Shown here: positions 35,860 to 44,276 of the stretch, piece by piece
How the letters are laid out: every line of letters starts with the position of its first letter
Numbering within the stretch: the stretch's first letter is position 1
NCBI RefSeq assembly: GCF_015277815.1
Contig: NZ_CP063813.1
Coordinates: 3,648,989 to 3,712,988, forward strand
DNA length: 64,000 bases
From: Microbacterium atlanticum
GTDB lineage: Bacteria > Actinomycetota > Actinomycetes > Actinomycetales > Microbacteriaceae
Reading direction: 5' to 3'
Notes under the pieces: generated by a model
Database searches by the model: none
Told to the model about the DNA's origin: nothing
Seen by the model: only the letters and a program-made list of their open reading frames with translations
Made by a program: the position numbers and the translations under genes

Positions 35860-37401
35860 ATGCGTACTTTCTGCAAGCGCGCCCTGTGGGGCACGCTTCT
35901 GGCCGGCGGCATCACGCTGCTCGGCGCGACGGTCGCCACGGCGGCCGAAACCACCGGCGAGGACGGACTGCTGTCGGGCAGCCAGGCCGTCGTCGACGTC
36001 ACACTCCCGGTCACCGTCAGCGGCACGTCGTTCTCGCTGGTCGGCGACTCCAGCAGCGAGGCCGGCACCGCTGCCTCGCCATCGACGACGGCGCCTGCCG
36101 AGGCGACCACCAGCGGCAACGACGGCGTCGCGTCGGGAACCCAGGGCCTCGTGTCGGTGAACGTGCCGGTCACGGTCGCGGGCAACGCGATCTCGGTCGT
36201 GGGCGACAGTTCGTCGACGGATGCCGCCACCGCTGCGCCGGCACCGGCGCCCGCGCCGGCCACCGCTGAGACGTCAGGCCAGGACGGGATCCTCGCCGGC
36301 ACCCAAGGGATCGTCTCGGCGGCGGCTCCGGTGACCGTGTCGGGCAACGCCATCTCGGTCATCGGCGACAGCTCGACGGACGGCGCGACCACCGCGCCGG
36401 GGGCGGGCACGACGGGCACCGGCACCGATGCCTCCACCGACGGCGAGGACTCCCTCCTCGGCGGCACCCAGGTCATCGCGCCCATCACCGCACCGGTCAC
36501 CGCCGGCGGAAACGCCATCTCGGTCCTCGGCGACAGCTCGACGGACGGCGCGACCACCGCGCCGGGGGCGGGCACGACGGGCACCGGCACCGATGCCTCC
36601 ACCGACGGCGAGGACTCCCTCCTCGGCGGCACCCAGGTCGTCGCGCCCGTCACCGCACCGATCACCGCCGGCGGCAACGCCATCTCGGTCATCGGCGACA
36701 GCGAGTCGACGGATGCCGCCACCGCGGCGCCGGGAACGGGCACCGGCGCACCGACCGGCACCACCGACGGCGAGGACTCCCTCCTCGGCGGCACCCAGGT
36801 CATCGTGCCCATCACCGCACCGATCACCGCCGGCGGCAACGCCATCTCGGTCATCAGCGACAGCTCGACGGACGGCACGACCACCGCACCGGCGACGGCC
36901 GGCAGCGGGATCGTGGGCGGCACCGACGGGACCGGCTCGATCGTCGGCGGGACGCAGATCCTCGCCCCGATCACGCTGCCCGTCACCATCGACGGCAACG
37001 CCATCTCGGTGATCGGCGACAGCTCGACGACCGACCCCGGCACCCCCGGCACCCCGGGCACTCCCGGCACCCCGGGCACCCCGGGCACCCCCGGCACCCC
37101 CGGCACCCCCGGCACCCCCGGCACCCCGGGCACCCCCGGCACCCCCGGCACCCCCGGCACCCCGGGCACCCCGGGCACCCCGGGCACCCCGGGCACTCCC
37201 GGCACCCCGGGCACGTCCGGAACCCCGGGAGCCTCGGGTGACGCCGGCACCGCAAGCTTGACCGGCTCGGCCGCCTCGGCCGACGCGGTCGCTCAGCTCG
37301 CCGCGACCGGGGGGTCCGGCGCGATGCCGTTCGTGCTCCTGGGTCTCACCCTCCTGGTGGCGGGCGGCTTCGCCAGCGCCGTGCGGCGCCGCGCAGCGTG
37401 A
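35860..37401 (+). CDS. Sortase-anchored surface protein with seven chaplin-like repeats and a PGT stalk
   Basis: A 513-residue protein. A signal peptide ends near ATVATAAE. Seven repeats follow of about 50-55 residues, each containing a core like [20 protein letters not shown] followed by VIGDSS. This resembles the chaplin core of Streptomyces hydrophobins but without cysteines. A collagen-like stalk of 20 Pro-Gly-Thr units follows, then the sorting signal LAATG, a hydrophobic helix and RRR. LAxTG is the motif used by class E sortases, so wall anchoring is likely; no sortase gene is in the window. Repeats 4 and 5 share 111 identical bases, a recent duplication. The ribosome site GAAGGGG precedes ATG 35860. 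The chaplin analogy is by eye. Confidence 0.8.
   Translation: MRTFCKRALWGTLLAGGITLLGATVATAAETTGEDGLLSGSQAVVDVTLPVTVSGTSFSLVGDSSSEAGTAASPSTTAPAEATTSGNDGVASGTQGLVSVNVPVTVAGNAISVVGDSSSTDAATAAPAPAPAPATAETSGQDGILAGTQGIVSAAAPVTVSGNAISVIGDSSTDGATTAPGAGTTGTGTDASTDGEDSLLGGTQVIAPITAPVTAGGNAISVLGDSSTDGATTAPGAGTTGTGTDASTDGEDSLLGGTQVVAPVTAPITAGGNAISVIGDSESTDAATAAPGTGTGAPTGTTDGEDSLLGGTQVIVPITAPITAGGNAISVISDSSTDGTTTAPATAGSGIVGGTDGTGSIVGGTQILAPITLPVTIDGNAISVIGDSSTTDPGTPGTPGTPGTPGTPGTPGTPGTPGTPGTPGTPGTPGTPGTPGTPGTPGTPGTPGTPGTSGTPGASGDAGTASLTGSAASADAVAQLAATGGSGAMPFVLLGLTLLVAGGFASAVRRRAA
36364..36639 (+). repeat. 165-bp internal duplication in the surface-protein gene
   Basis: Bases 36364-36474 are identical to 36529-36639, a 111-bp match at a 165-bp (55-codon) period. 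The neighbouring repeats are similar but not identical, so this unit was copied recently. It lets repeat number change by recombination without shifting the frame. Confidence 0.9.
37036..37215 (+). repeat. 20 tandem 9-bp units coding Pro-Gly-Thr
   Basis: Exactly 180 bp. Units alternate ccc ggc acc and ccg ggc acc, with three units ending act or acg. It encodes a collagen-like stalk. A 9-bp unit can expand or contract in frame, so stalk length may vary between strains. Confidence 0.95.
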
Positions 37402-37550
37402 GTCGACGGGGGTGCGTCGACACGTGCGGCGCACCTCCGACCGACCCACCGGAGCACGGCGTTTCCGGCCCTCCCTCCTCGTGACTTCCCGATCTCCCGG
37501 CCCGTGGCATCCGGCACTGCCTGGACGGATCCACGGGCCACGGAGCGAGT

Positions 37551-37596
37551 CATCTCCCCTGCGGCTGCCGGATCGGGCCGGCCCGCAGGGGAGATG
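37551..37596. terminator. Hairpin after the chaplin-like gene
   Basis: Perfect 14-bp arms catctcccctgcgg (37551-37564) and 37583-37596 with an 18-base loop. First strong hairpin in a 404-bp gene-free stretch (37402-37805) between convergent genes; a weaker cccgtgg/ccacggg pair lies at 37501-37537. Confidence 0.75.
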
Positions 37597-37600
37597 CACT

Positions 37601-37633
37601 GCGGATGCCGCGACCAGGCGTCGCGGCATCCGC
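37601..37633. terminator. Hairpin built on the GGATGCCGCG word
   Basis: Perfect 13-bp arms gcggatgccgcga and tcgcggcatccgc around a 7-base loop, only 4 bp from the previous hairpin. A further long-range pair (attcagtct at 37648-37656 and agactgaat at 37723-37731) follows. Confidence 0.75.
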
Positions 37634-37756
37634 TCTCCCCGTTCACAATTCAGTCTCGTCGCCCGGCGACGCCTGCCGTCGCCGCAGAACCGCGCGGCTC
37701 GGTCGGCCGGGCCGAGCGCTGCAGACTGAATCCCGAACAGCGCGCCGCGAAGACCA

Positions 37757-37790
37757 CGGATGCCGCGGACCCGAGGGTCCGCGGCATCCG
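37757..37790 (-). terminator. Terminator of the rpsF-rplI operon
   Basis: Perfect 15-bp arms cggatgccgcggacc (37757-37771) and 37776-37790 with a 4-base loop, placed 16 bp beyond the rplI stop. A very stable stem without a T-run, as usual in this group. Confidence 0.85.
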
Positions 37791-37805
37791 CTCGTGAGCC
37801 AGGTA

Positions 37806-38258
37806 CTACTTGGCGGCGACCACCTGCAGGGTGATCACGGCGGTGAGGTCGTCGCGCAGACGGACCGTCGCCTCGTGCTCGCCCGTCGACTTGATCGGCG
37901 AGGTGATGTGGATCTTGCGCTTGTCGAGCTCGCCCAGACCCGCGGCCTTGACGGCCTCGGCGACGTCGGACGTCTTGACGGCGCCGAACAGGCGACCCTC
38001 GGAGCCGGCCTTCACGGCCAGGCGGACCTTGTTGGTCTCGAGGTTGTTCTTGAGCGCCACGGCCTCTTCGTGGTCGTGGATCGCGCGCGACTCGCGGGCG
38101 GCGCGGATCGACGCCACCTGCTTCTCGCCACCGCGGGTCCACGCGACCGCGAAGCCCTGGGGGATGAGGTAGTTGCGGGCGTACCCGTTCTTGACCTCGA
38201 CCACGTCACCGGCGCTGCCGAGCCCGGCGACCTCGTTCGTGAGAATGAGCTTTGCCAT
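37806..38258 (-). CDS. rplI: Ribosomal protein bL9
   Basis: 150 residues. The N-terminal L9 domain has [20 protein letters not shown] and [14 protein letters not shown], joined by the long central helix to the C-terminal domain ([20 protein letters not shown]). It binds 23S rRNA near L1 and helps keep the reading frame. Last gene of the rpsF-ssb-rpsR-rplI operon, 11 bp after rpsR, followed by a strong terminator. Confidence 0.97.
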   Translation of the reverse strand: MAKLILTNEVAGLGSAGDVVEVKNGYARNYLIPQGFAVAWTRGGEKQVASIRAARESRAIHDHEEAVALKNNLETNKVRLAVKAGSEGRLFGAVKTSDVAEAVKAAGLGELDKRKIHITSPIKSTGEHEATVRLRDDLTAVITLQVVAAK

Positions 38259-38269
38259 GTGGGTACTCC

Positions 38270-38524
38270 TTAGCGGCCAGCGCCGGCGTAGGGCAGGAGC
38301 GCCATCTCGCGCGCGTTCTTGATCGCCTTGGCGATCAGACGCTGCTCCTGCACCGAGACACCGGTGATACGACGGGCGCGGATCTTGCCGCGCTCCGAGA
38401 TGAACTTGCGGAGGGTGGCGACGTCCTTGTAGTCGATGACGCCGACACGGATCGCCTTCGCGGGGGCCGCGTTCTTCGCGCCCTTCCGCGGCTTCCGGCG
38501 GTCGCCGGTTGCCTTTCCAGCCAT
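38270..38524 (-). CDS. rpsR: Ribosomal protein bS18
   Basis: 84 residues with a basic N-terminal extension ([20 protein letters not shown]) and the S18 core [20 protein letters not shown] followed by [20 protein letters not shown]. It pairs with S6 in the 30S platform. No CxxC zinc motif is present in this copy, so it is the C-minus type. Between ssb and rplI. Confidence 0.97.
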   Translation of the reverse strand: MAGKATGDRRKPRKGAKNAAPAKAIRVGVIDYKDVATLRKFISERGKIRARRITGVSVQEQRLIAKAIKNAREMALLPYAGAGR

Positions 38525-38596
38525 GGTGTTTCCTTTACGTTTTCTTGATCGGATGCCTCGTCACGAGGCATCCGGAATCTGTCTGAGATCGAGCGA

Positions 38597-39124
38597 TCAA
38601 AAAGGCGTGTCGTCGCCGTACGCGCCCGGAGCCGCCCACGCGTCGCCGCCGCCGGCTCCGCCGGCGTTCTGCGAGCCGGGCGTCGACCACGGCTCGTCGG
38701 CGACCTGCGCCGGACGAGACTGGCCACCGCCGCCGAAGCTGCCGCCACCACCGGAGCCGCCCGCGGCGCGGGTGACCTGGGCGGTCGCGTAGCGCAGCGA
38801 GGGGCCGATCTCGTCGACCTCGAGCTCGATCGCGGTGCGGTTGTTGCCCTCGCGGTCCTGGTAGCTGCGCTGCTTGAGACGGCCGGTCGCGATGACCCGC
38901 ATGCCCTTGGTCAGCGAGCCGGCCACGTGCTCGGCGAACTCGCGCCACACGCTCGCGCGGAGGAACAGCGCTTCGCCGTCCTTCCACTCGTTGGCCTGAC
39001 GGTCGAAGTTGCGCGGCGTCGACGCGATCGTGAAGTTCGCGACGGGAAGGCCGTTCTGCGTGTAACGCAGCTCGGGATCAGCCGTGAGGTTTCCCACGAC
39101 GGTGATGATCGTCTCGCCGGCCAT
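38597..39124 (-). CDS. ssb: Single-stranded DNA-binding protein
   Basis: 175 residues. The OB fold is at 1-110 ([40 protein letters not shown]). A Gly-rich disordered linker follows, and the acidic tip ends DDTPF, which docks partner enzymes. It coats ssDNA in replication and repair. Placed between rpsF (5 bp upstream) and rpsR, the usual bacterial order. Confidence 0.97.
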   Translation of the reverse strand: MAGETIITVVGNLTADPELRYTQNGLPVANFTIASTPRNFDRQANEWKDGEALFLRASVWREFAEHVAGSLTKGMRVIATGRLKQRSYQDREGNNRTAIELEVDEIGPSLRYATAQVTRAAGGSGGGGSFGGGGQSRPAQVADEPWSTPGSQNAGGAGGGDAWAAPGAYGDDTPF

Positions 39125-39129
39125 GACCC

Positions 39130-39522
39130 TTAAGCCTTGGTCTCGACGGGCTCGACGCGGCGCACGCCCTTCGAGGACTTGCGGGCGGCGCGCTCGTCGG
39201 CACGCTGCTTCTCCGAGGCGATCATGGCGATCGCTTCCTCGGCCCGCAGGACCTTGGTGCGCATGATCTGCTCGCTCAGGTTCAGCTGGCGGTCCAGCTC
39301 CTGGGTGGTCGCGGCGGTCGCGGTGAAGTTGACGACGGCGTAGATGCCCTCGGTCTTCTTCTGGATCTCGTAGGCGAGACGGCGCTTGCCCCAGATGTCG
39401 ATGTTCTCGATGGTGCCGCCGTCGGCCGTGATGACCTTGAGGAACTTGTCGAGATTGGCGCCGACCTGGCGCTCGTCGATCTCAGGGTTCAGGATGACCA
39501 TGAGTTCGTACTGGTGCGTCAC
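39130..39522 (-). CDS. rpsF: Ribosomal protein bS6
   Basis: 130 residues: [20 protein letters not shown] at the start, the S6 core [20 protein letters not shown] and a basic C-terminal tail. It dimerises with S18 in the 30S subunit. First gene of the operon, with the ribosome site GAAGGAGG. A leader hairpin upstream may be the S6:S18 feedback site. Confidence 0.97.
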   Translation of the reverse strand: MTHQYELMVILNPEIDERQVGANLDKFLKVITADGGTIENIDIWGKRRLAYEIQKKTEGIYAVVNFTATAATTQELDRQLNLSEQIMRTKVLRAEEAIAMIASEKQRADERAARKSSKGVRRVEPVETKA

Positions 39523-39548
39523 TAACCCACCTCCTTCGGACTAGAACG

Positions 39549-39571
39549 GCTGCCGGGCATTTCCCGGCAGC
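39549..39571 (-). promoter_or_regulatory. Leader hairpin upstream of rpsF
   Basis: 9-bp perfect arms (gctgccggg and cccggcagc) with a 5-base loop, 27 bp upstream of the rpsF start in its untranslated leader. Many bacteria have an S6:S18-binding RNA structure here that includes a CCG element. A -10-like TACCAT lies at about 39634-39639 on the minus strand. The autoregulatory role is inferred from position. Confidence 0.5.
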
Positions 39572-39684
39572 AGGAGGGTGTGTTGCACGTCATCCGGCTG
39601 ACCGCGCTCGGTGCGCGTGCGGACAACCCTCCTATGGTACCGGATACCGCCTGCTCCGCCGAATCGGCGGGCGACGGGCGCCGC

Positions 39685-40791
39685 TCACTCCGACCGGTCC
39701 ACCCGGATCACCGTCCGGTCCAGCGGCAGCTCGGCGCGCCGCACGCTCGGCTCGAACTCCTCGAACGGCAGCACTCCGGTCGGCTGCAGGCCGAGGTCGT
39801 CGTCCCAGATGCGCTCGGGGACCCAGCCCAGCAGCTCGAACTCGTCGAAGACGTAGGGCACCCCGTCGGAGGGGAAGAACGTCTCGGCGGTCTGCAAGTG
39901 GAAGTGCAGGTGCGGTGTCGTGGAGTTGCCGCTGCTGCCGATGAGCCCGAGCTCCTGGCCCATCTCGACCCGGTCGCCGACCTCGACGCGCACAGAGCCG
40001 GGGTCCATGTGCCCGTACAGCGCATAAAGTCCGGGCGCGATCTCCACGATGACGTGGTTGCCCACGGTCTCCTCGATGGGCGGGATCGGGGGCGGCTCCG
40101 GAAGCGAGGTGGTGTTGGGGATGCCGTCGAGCGCGCGCACCACCGTGCCCGCGGCCGCAGCCAGGACAGGCTGCCGGTACGTGAAGTAGCTCTCGAGCTG
40201 CGAGGGGTCGCCCTCCCACGTGCGGTGCTCCTCGTCGAGCAGGTAGTAGTCGATGGCGAAGCGCTGCGGTACCAGCGCCTGCCCGTTCACGGGCGCGAAC
40301 CCGCGGCGATGGTGCGTGTCGTCGCGGCAGCATCCCTCGCTCATGAGCCAGATGCCGTCGCCGACGGGAACGCCCACTTCGGGCGCCGGCCCGGGCTCGA
40401 TGGGCGTGGTGCCGATCATCACGTCGAAGTCGCGCGGCTCACCCTCCGGCGGGACGACCGCCCCCTGCGCGTGATGCTCGAGGGCCGTGGGCACCTCCGC
40501 GTCGGGGTCGAGCTGCACGTCGAGCCACGCGATCCAGGTCTCGGCCGGCCCGATCACGACGGAGCCGGAGCCGGGCACACCGCCCGCGGAGGCGCCGACG
40601 CGGGTCACCGTCTGCGGGAGTCGCTCCTCGTCCTCGATCAGGAGCGTCTCGTGCGTCTGCGCGTCGGCCACCTCGAGCGCGTCGAGGCGGAACGGCACGC
40701 CGGTCCCGTTGGTGAGGAGGAGCTCGTAGGTGACGTGGACCTTCTCGTCGGTCCCTTCGACCGGCATCGGGTGGGTGATCAGCGAGGTCAT
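39685..40791 (-). CDS. M23-family peptidase domain protein, separated from its lipoprotein signal
   Basis: A 368-residue protein with a beta-rich N-terminal half (KVHVTYELLLTNGTGVPFRL) and an M23/LytM-like peptidase domain in the second half. Visible are HHRRGFAPVNG, FAIDYYLLDE, GNHVIVEIAPGLYALYGHMD and TPHLHFHLQ, the last carrying the zinc histidine motif HxH. It should cut peptidoglycan cross-links or act as a wall-binding domain outside the cell. Yet it has no signal peptide of its own; the small lipoprotein reading upstream ends in TGATG overlapping this start. This strongly suggests one lipoprotein split by a frameshift. Confidence 0.8.
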   Translation of the reverse strand: MTSLITHPMPVEGTDEKVHVTYELLLTNGTGVPFRLDALEVADAQTHETLLIEDEERLPQTVTRVGASAGGVPGSGSVVIGPAETWIAWLDVQLDPDAEVPTALEHHAQGAVVPPEGEPRDFDVMIGTTPIEPGPAPEVGVPVGDGIWLMSEGCCRDDTHHRRGFAPVNGQALVPQRFAIDYYLLDEEHRTWEGDPSQLESYFTYRQPVLAAAAGTVVRALDGIPNTTSLPEPPPIPPIEETVGNHVIVEIAPGLYALYGHMDPGSVRVEVGDRVEMGQELGLIGSSGNSTTPHLHFHLQTAETFFPSDGVPYVFDEFELLGWVPERIWDDDLGLQPTGVLPFEEFEPSVRRAELPLDRTVIRVDRSE

Positions 40792-40985
40792 CAGCGGGGC
40801 AAGCGCGTGCCCTCATCCAGCCCGCCCGCCTCCGAGGAGCCCGGTCCTTCGCCCGGGGTCGGGCTGGTCGTGGACGTCGCCGCAGAGGGCTCCGGGCCTC
40901 CGACCGTGCATCCCGTCGCCGCGATCGCCGTCAGCAGGAGGGCGATCGCCGCGACGCCCCTGGACACCGTCCGCGTGCCGGCCAT
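40791..40985 (-). CDS. Lipoprotein signal fragment preceding the M23 domain
   Basis: 64 residues from ATG 40985: a basic start, a hydrophobic core and lipobox IAATGC, then a Ser/Thr/Pro/Glu-rich spacer ending EGTRLPR. The stop overlaps the M23 start by one base (TGATG). A lipoprotein this short with only a linker makes little sense alone; it looks like the N-terminus of the M23 protein in another frame. A one-base change near the CCCC run at about 40797-40800 would join them. Confidence 0.65.
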   Translation of the reverse strand: MAGTRTVSRGVAAIALLLTAIAATGCTVGGPEPSAATSTTSPTPGEGPGSSEAGGLDEGTRLPR

Positions 40986-41144
40986 GGTGCCCCCTCGCTG
41001 CCCGACGGACACGCGCACGGAGGACGACCGGCGAGCGTCGTGGTGCACACGCTAGCGCCGCGCGCGGGGGCATTCAATGGCCCTCGGCGCCGGGCCTTCC
41101 TGGGGAGGAGGCTGCAACCGGCCCCGCCGGGCTGGTCGAGCGCG

Positions 41145-42344
41145 TCACCGGAAGGCGCCGAGACCGGTGAGGTGCTGCCCGAGGATCAGCGTGTGCACCT
41201 CGTCGGTCCCCTCATAGGTGCGCACCGACTCGAGGTTCGCCGCGTGCCGGATCGGCGAATGCTCGAGCAGCACGCCGTCCCCGCCGAGGATCGTACGGGC
41301 CTCCCGCGCGATCCCGATCGCCTCGCGCACGTTGTTGAGCTTGCCCAGCGAGATCTGCGTGGGCGTGAGGGTGCCGGCATCCTTCGCCCGCCCGATCTGC
41401 AGCGCCACCAGCCCGCCCTTCTGCAGCTCGACCACCATGTCGACGAGCTTGCGCTGCGTGAGCTGGAAGCCGGCGATCGGCAGGTCGAACTGCTCGCGGC
41501 GCAGCGCGTGCCGAAGCGCCGCCTCATAGCTGTCGCGCGCGGCGCCCAGCGCGCCCCACACGATGCCGTAGCGCGCGTCGTTCAGCGCCGAGAACGGTCC
41601 GCGCAGTCCCCGCGCACCGGGAAGGAGAGCGGATGCCGCCACCCGCACCCCGTCGAACCGCAGCTCGGTCTGCACCGACGCGCGCATCGAGCCCTTCGGC
41701 TCGAGGACGGAGATCTCGAGGCCCGGGGCGTCGGTGGGCACCAGGAATCCGCGGACGCCCTCGTCGGTCTGCGCCCACACCACCGCGACGTGCGCGACGG
41801 AGGCCAGCCCGATCCAGCGCTTCGCGCCCGAGATGATCCAGTCGCCGCCCGCGCGGCGCGCGAACGTCTTCATGCGCGACGGGTCGGATCCCGCCGTCGG
41901 CTCGGTCAGCCCGAAGCAGCCGATCACGGCGCCCGCCGCCATCCGCGGCAGCCATTCCTGCTTCTGCTCCTGGGTGCCCCAGCGGTGGATCGACCCCATC
42001 GCGAGCGAGCCTTGGACCGACACGAACGTGCGGATGCCGGAGTCGCCGGCTTCGAGCTCGAGCGCGGCCAGGCCGTACTCGACCGAGCTGCGGCCGGGGC
42101 ATCCGTACCCGTCCAGCTCCATGCCCAGCACGCCGAGGCTCCCGAGCGCCGGGGCGAGCTCCACGGGGAAGTGGGCGCGGTCGAACCACCCGGCGATGTG
42201 CGGGCGGATCTCGGCGTCGACGAAGGCGCGGACCCGGTCGCGGGTCGCGCGCTCGTCGGCGCTGAGGAGCCCGTCGAGGCCGAGGACGTCGGATGCCGCG
42301 CGCAGCGCGTCGAGGTCGTCGGGGTCGCGTCGGTCATCGGTCAT
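41145..42344 (-). CDS. gcdH: Glutaryl-CoA dehydrogenase-type acyl-CoA dehydrogenase
   Basis: A 399-residue flavoprotein. Domain blocks include FGLTEPTAGSDPSRMKTFAR (FAD/substrate), WIISGAKRWIGLASVAHVAV, the helical region FQLTQRKLVDMVVELQKGGL, and the catalytic glutamate in TYEGTDEVHTLILGQ (about Glu378). The YEGTDEVHTLILGQ tail and overall pattern are typical of glutaryl-CoA dehydrogenase in lysine and tryptophan breakdown, though other short-chain substrates are possible. No electron-transfer flavoprotein genes are nearby. ATG 42344. Confidence 0.85.
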   Translation of the reverse strand: MTDDRRDPDDLDALRAASDVLGLDGLLSADERATRDRVRAFVDAEIRPHIAGWFDRAHFPVELAPALGSLGVLGMELDGYGCPGRSSVEYGLAALELEAGDSGIRTFVSVQGSLAMGSIHRWGTQEQKQEWLPRMAAGAVIGCFGLTEPTAGSDPSRMKTFARRAGGDWIISGAKRWIGLASVAHVAVVWAQTDEGVRGFLVPTDAPGLEISVLEPKGSMRASVQTELRFDGVRVAASALLPGARGLRGPFSALNDARYGIVWGALGAARDSYEAALRHALRREQFDLPIAGFQLTQRKLVDMVVELQKGGLVALQIGRAKDAGTLTPTQISLGKLNNVREAIGIAREARTILGGDGVLLEHSPIRHAANLESVRTYEGTDEVHTLILGQHLTGLGAFR

Positions 42345-42412
42345 GGCGCCTCCTCGCGTCTTCCTCGATCCTGCCGCATGGCGCGGGCGGGCCCCCGCCG
42401 CCGGTGCGGCCT

Positions 42413-42494
42413 GCAGAACTCCACGGATGTGTGTGGCCGACGGCGAAAATCGGACGGTTCAGGTCCCGACGCGCGCAGATCCGTGGAGTTCTGC
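42413..42494. repeat. 82-bp palindromic element, copy A
   Basis: Perfect 16-bp terminal inverted repeats GCAGAACTCCACGGAT (42413-42428) and its complement (42479-42494). Shares its ends, its total length and internal gacggcg and gcgcgcag boxes at the same offsets with copy B at 45931-46012. It lies between the divergent acyl-CoA dehydrogenase and DUF3137-like genes. Confidence 0.92.
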
Positions 42495-42550
42495 CGCACC
42501 CGCGGTGCGCACCCGCCCGCCCGGTGCGGGCTCGCCGGTACCGTGAGGGG

Positions 42551-43762
42551 GTGAGCGCACCCGGTCAGGCAGCAGGCACGGCCCCGGCCTATCCGTTCGA
42601 CGCGCGTCCGCTCGTCGAACCGGTGCCACGCGCCGCCGCCCGTGCGTTCGCGGAGGAGCTGCGGCGCACCGGCCGCCTCGCCGGGTCCGGCACCAGCGTC
42701 GTCGTGGTCATCGTGATCGGCGCGATCTTCGCCGTCGTGTTCGGCTCGGTGGCGATCACCCTGGTCTCGGCGGTGGCGAGCGCGATCGCCGCCGGCGGCG
42801 GCGGGGCGAGCGTGCTCTTCCTGATCTTCCCGCTCGTCGTCTTCGGCGTCATCGCCGGCGGCGCCGTCCTGCTCTTCCTCGGCGGCACCCGCCGCGCGGA
42901 GGAGCGCATGTACCGGCTCGACCGCTTCGCCCGATCGAACGGCATGACGTATCTGCCGCGGCTCTCGGCGCCGCCGCTGCCGGGCATGATCTTCGCCATC
43001 GGCGGCACGCGGCAGGCCAGCGATCTGGTGCGCGGCGACACGCCCCGCTTCGTCGAGTTCGCCAACTACCGCTACACCACCGGCTCGGGCAAGAACCGGC
43101 AGACGCACCAGTGGGGCTACGTCGCCGTGAAGCTCGACACGCCGCTTCCGCACATCGTGCTCGACGCGACCAGCAACAACTCGCTCTTCGGCTCCAACCT
43201 CCCGCTCACCTTCGACCGCGATCAGCGCCTCAGTCTCGAGGGCGACTTCGATCGCTACTTCGCGCTGTCGTGCCCCGCCGGCTACGAGCGAGACGCCCTC
43301 TACCTGTTCACGCCCGACATCATGGCGCGCTTCATCGACAACGCCGCCGCCCTCGACGTCGAGATCGTCGACGACTGGCTGTTCCTCTACGCCAAGCGCG
43401 ACTTCTCCACGCTCGACCCGCAGACCTGGGCGTGGCTGTTCTCCGTCGTCGGCGCCCTCCTCGACAAGCTCGCGCAGTGGGCCCGCTGGCGCGATGAGCG
43501 GCTGGCGGCGGAACGCGCCGCGACGACGGATGCCGCGACTCCGGGTGCCGCGCCGCTGCCGGGTGCCGGCCACGCGGGGCATGCGGCATCCGCTGTCCCC
43601 TTCGTCGCCCCGCTGGACGCCCTGCGGCCGCCGCCCGGCGTCGCCCCGCAGGGACGACGCCTGCAGAAGGGCGTCCCGTGGAAGACCATCATCGTGGCCG
43701 GCATCGTCGTCGCCTGGTGGCTCCTGTCGAACTCCGGCTTCTTCGGGCTGTTCTCGCGGTAG
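42551..43762 (+). CDS. Membrane protein, DUF3137-like
   Basis: A 403-residue protein with two hydrophobic segments near residues 48-75 and 85-110 and one at the C-terminus (TIIVAGIVVAWWLLSNSGFF). The central soluble domain has the pattern of DUF3137 proteins (FVEFANYRYTTGSGKNRQTH, then WGYVAVKLDTPLPHIVLDA). A His/Pro-rich linker follows it. GTG 42551 is the likely start. Role unknown; the family assignment is moderate. Confidence 0.65.
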   Translation: MSAPGQAAGTAPAYPFDARPLVEPVPRAAARAFAEELRRTGRLAGSGTSVVVVIVIGAIFAVVFGSVAITLVSAVASAIAAGGGGASVLFLIFPLVVFGVIAGGAVLLFLGGTRRAEERMYRLDRFARSNGMTYLPRLSAPPLPGMIFAIGGTRQASDLVRGDTPRFVEFANYRYTTGSGKNRQTHQWGYVAVKLDTPLPHIVLDATSNNSLFGSNLPLTFDRDQRLSLEGDFDRYFALSCPAGYERDALYLFTPDIMARFIDNAAALDVEIVDDWLFLYAKRDFSTLDPQTWAWLFSVVGALLDKLAQWARWRDERLAAERAATTDAATPGAAPLPGAGHAGHAASAVPFVAPLDALRPPPGVAPQGRRLQKGVPWKTIIVAGIVVAWWLLSNSGFFGLFSR

Positions 43763-43804
43763 TCCCGGCCCGCCGATGCGCCCCCGCGCCGGCCGGTGTC
43801 CCGG

Positions 43805-44194
43805 TCAACCCAGCCCGAACGCGACGAGCTCGGCATCGGTGAGCATGCGCGACCGGATCAGGAACCGCATCCCGGTCGGTCCCTCGACGCTGAAGCCGGC
43901 TCCGCGCCCGGGCACGACGTCGATCGTGAGGTGCGTGTACTTCCAGTACTCGAACTGGGCCGCCGACATGAACACGTCGATGGGCGCAGCCAGCCCGACG
44001 TCGAGCGCGCCGAGGTGCACGTCGGCGGGCCCCGTGACGAACATGCCCACCGGGTAGCACATGGGCGCGCTGCCGTCGCAGCACCCGCCCGACTGGTGGA
44101 ACATCAGCGGGCCGTGCTGCGCAGTGAGATCGCGGAGCAGGGATGCCGCGGCATCCGTCACCGCCACCCTCGCGTGCGTCTGGGTCTCGGTCAT
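43805..44194 (-). CDS. DUF779 protein linked to aldehyde dehydrogenase
   Basis: A 129-residue protein with the DUF779 signature FHQSGGCCDGSAPMCYPVG, whose adjacent cysteines could bind a metal or take part in redox chemistry, and HLTIDVVPGRGAGFSVEGP. These proteins are nearly always encoded after an acetaldehyde dehydrogenase, as here (82 bp downstream on the same strand), and are probably needed for its activity or maturation. The exact role is unknown. Confidence 0.88.
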   Translation of the reverse strand: MTETQTHARVAVTDAAASLLRDLTAQHGPLMFHQSGGCCDGSAPMCYPVGMFVTGPADVHLGALDVGLAAPIDVFMSAAQFEYWKYTHLTIDVVPGRGAGFSVEGPTGMRFLIRSRMLTDAELVAFGLG

Positions 44195-44276
44195 CGTGGC
44201 TCCTCACGGCGTCTGCGGGCTGATGCTGCGACCCGGGCGGCGCGCGAAGCAGCGCCGCCCGGGTCTTGGGGAAGGC

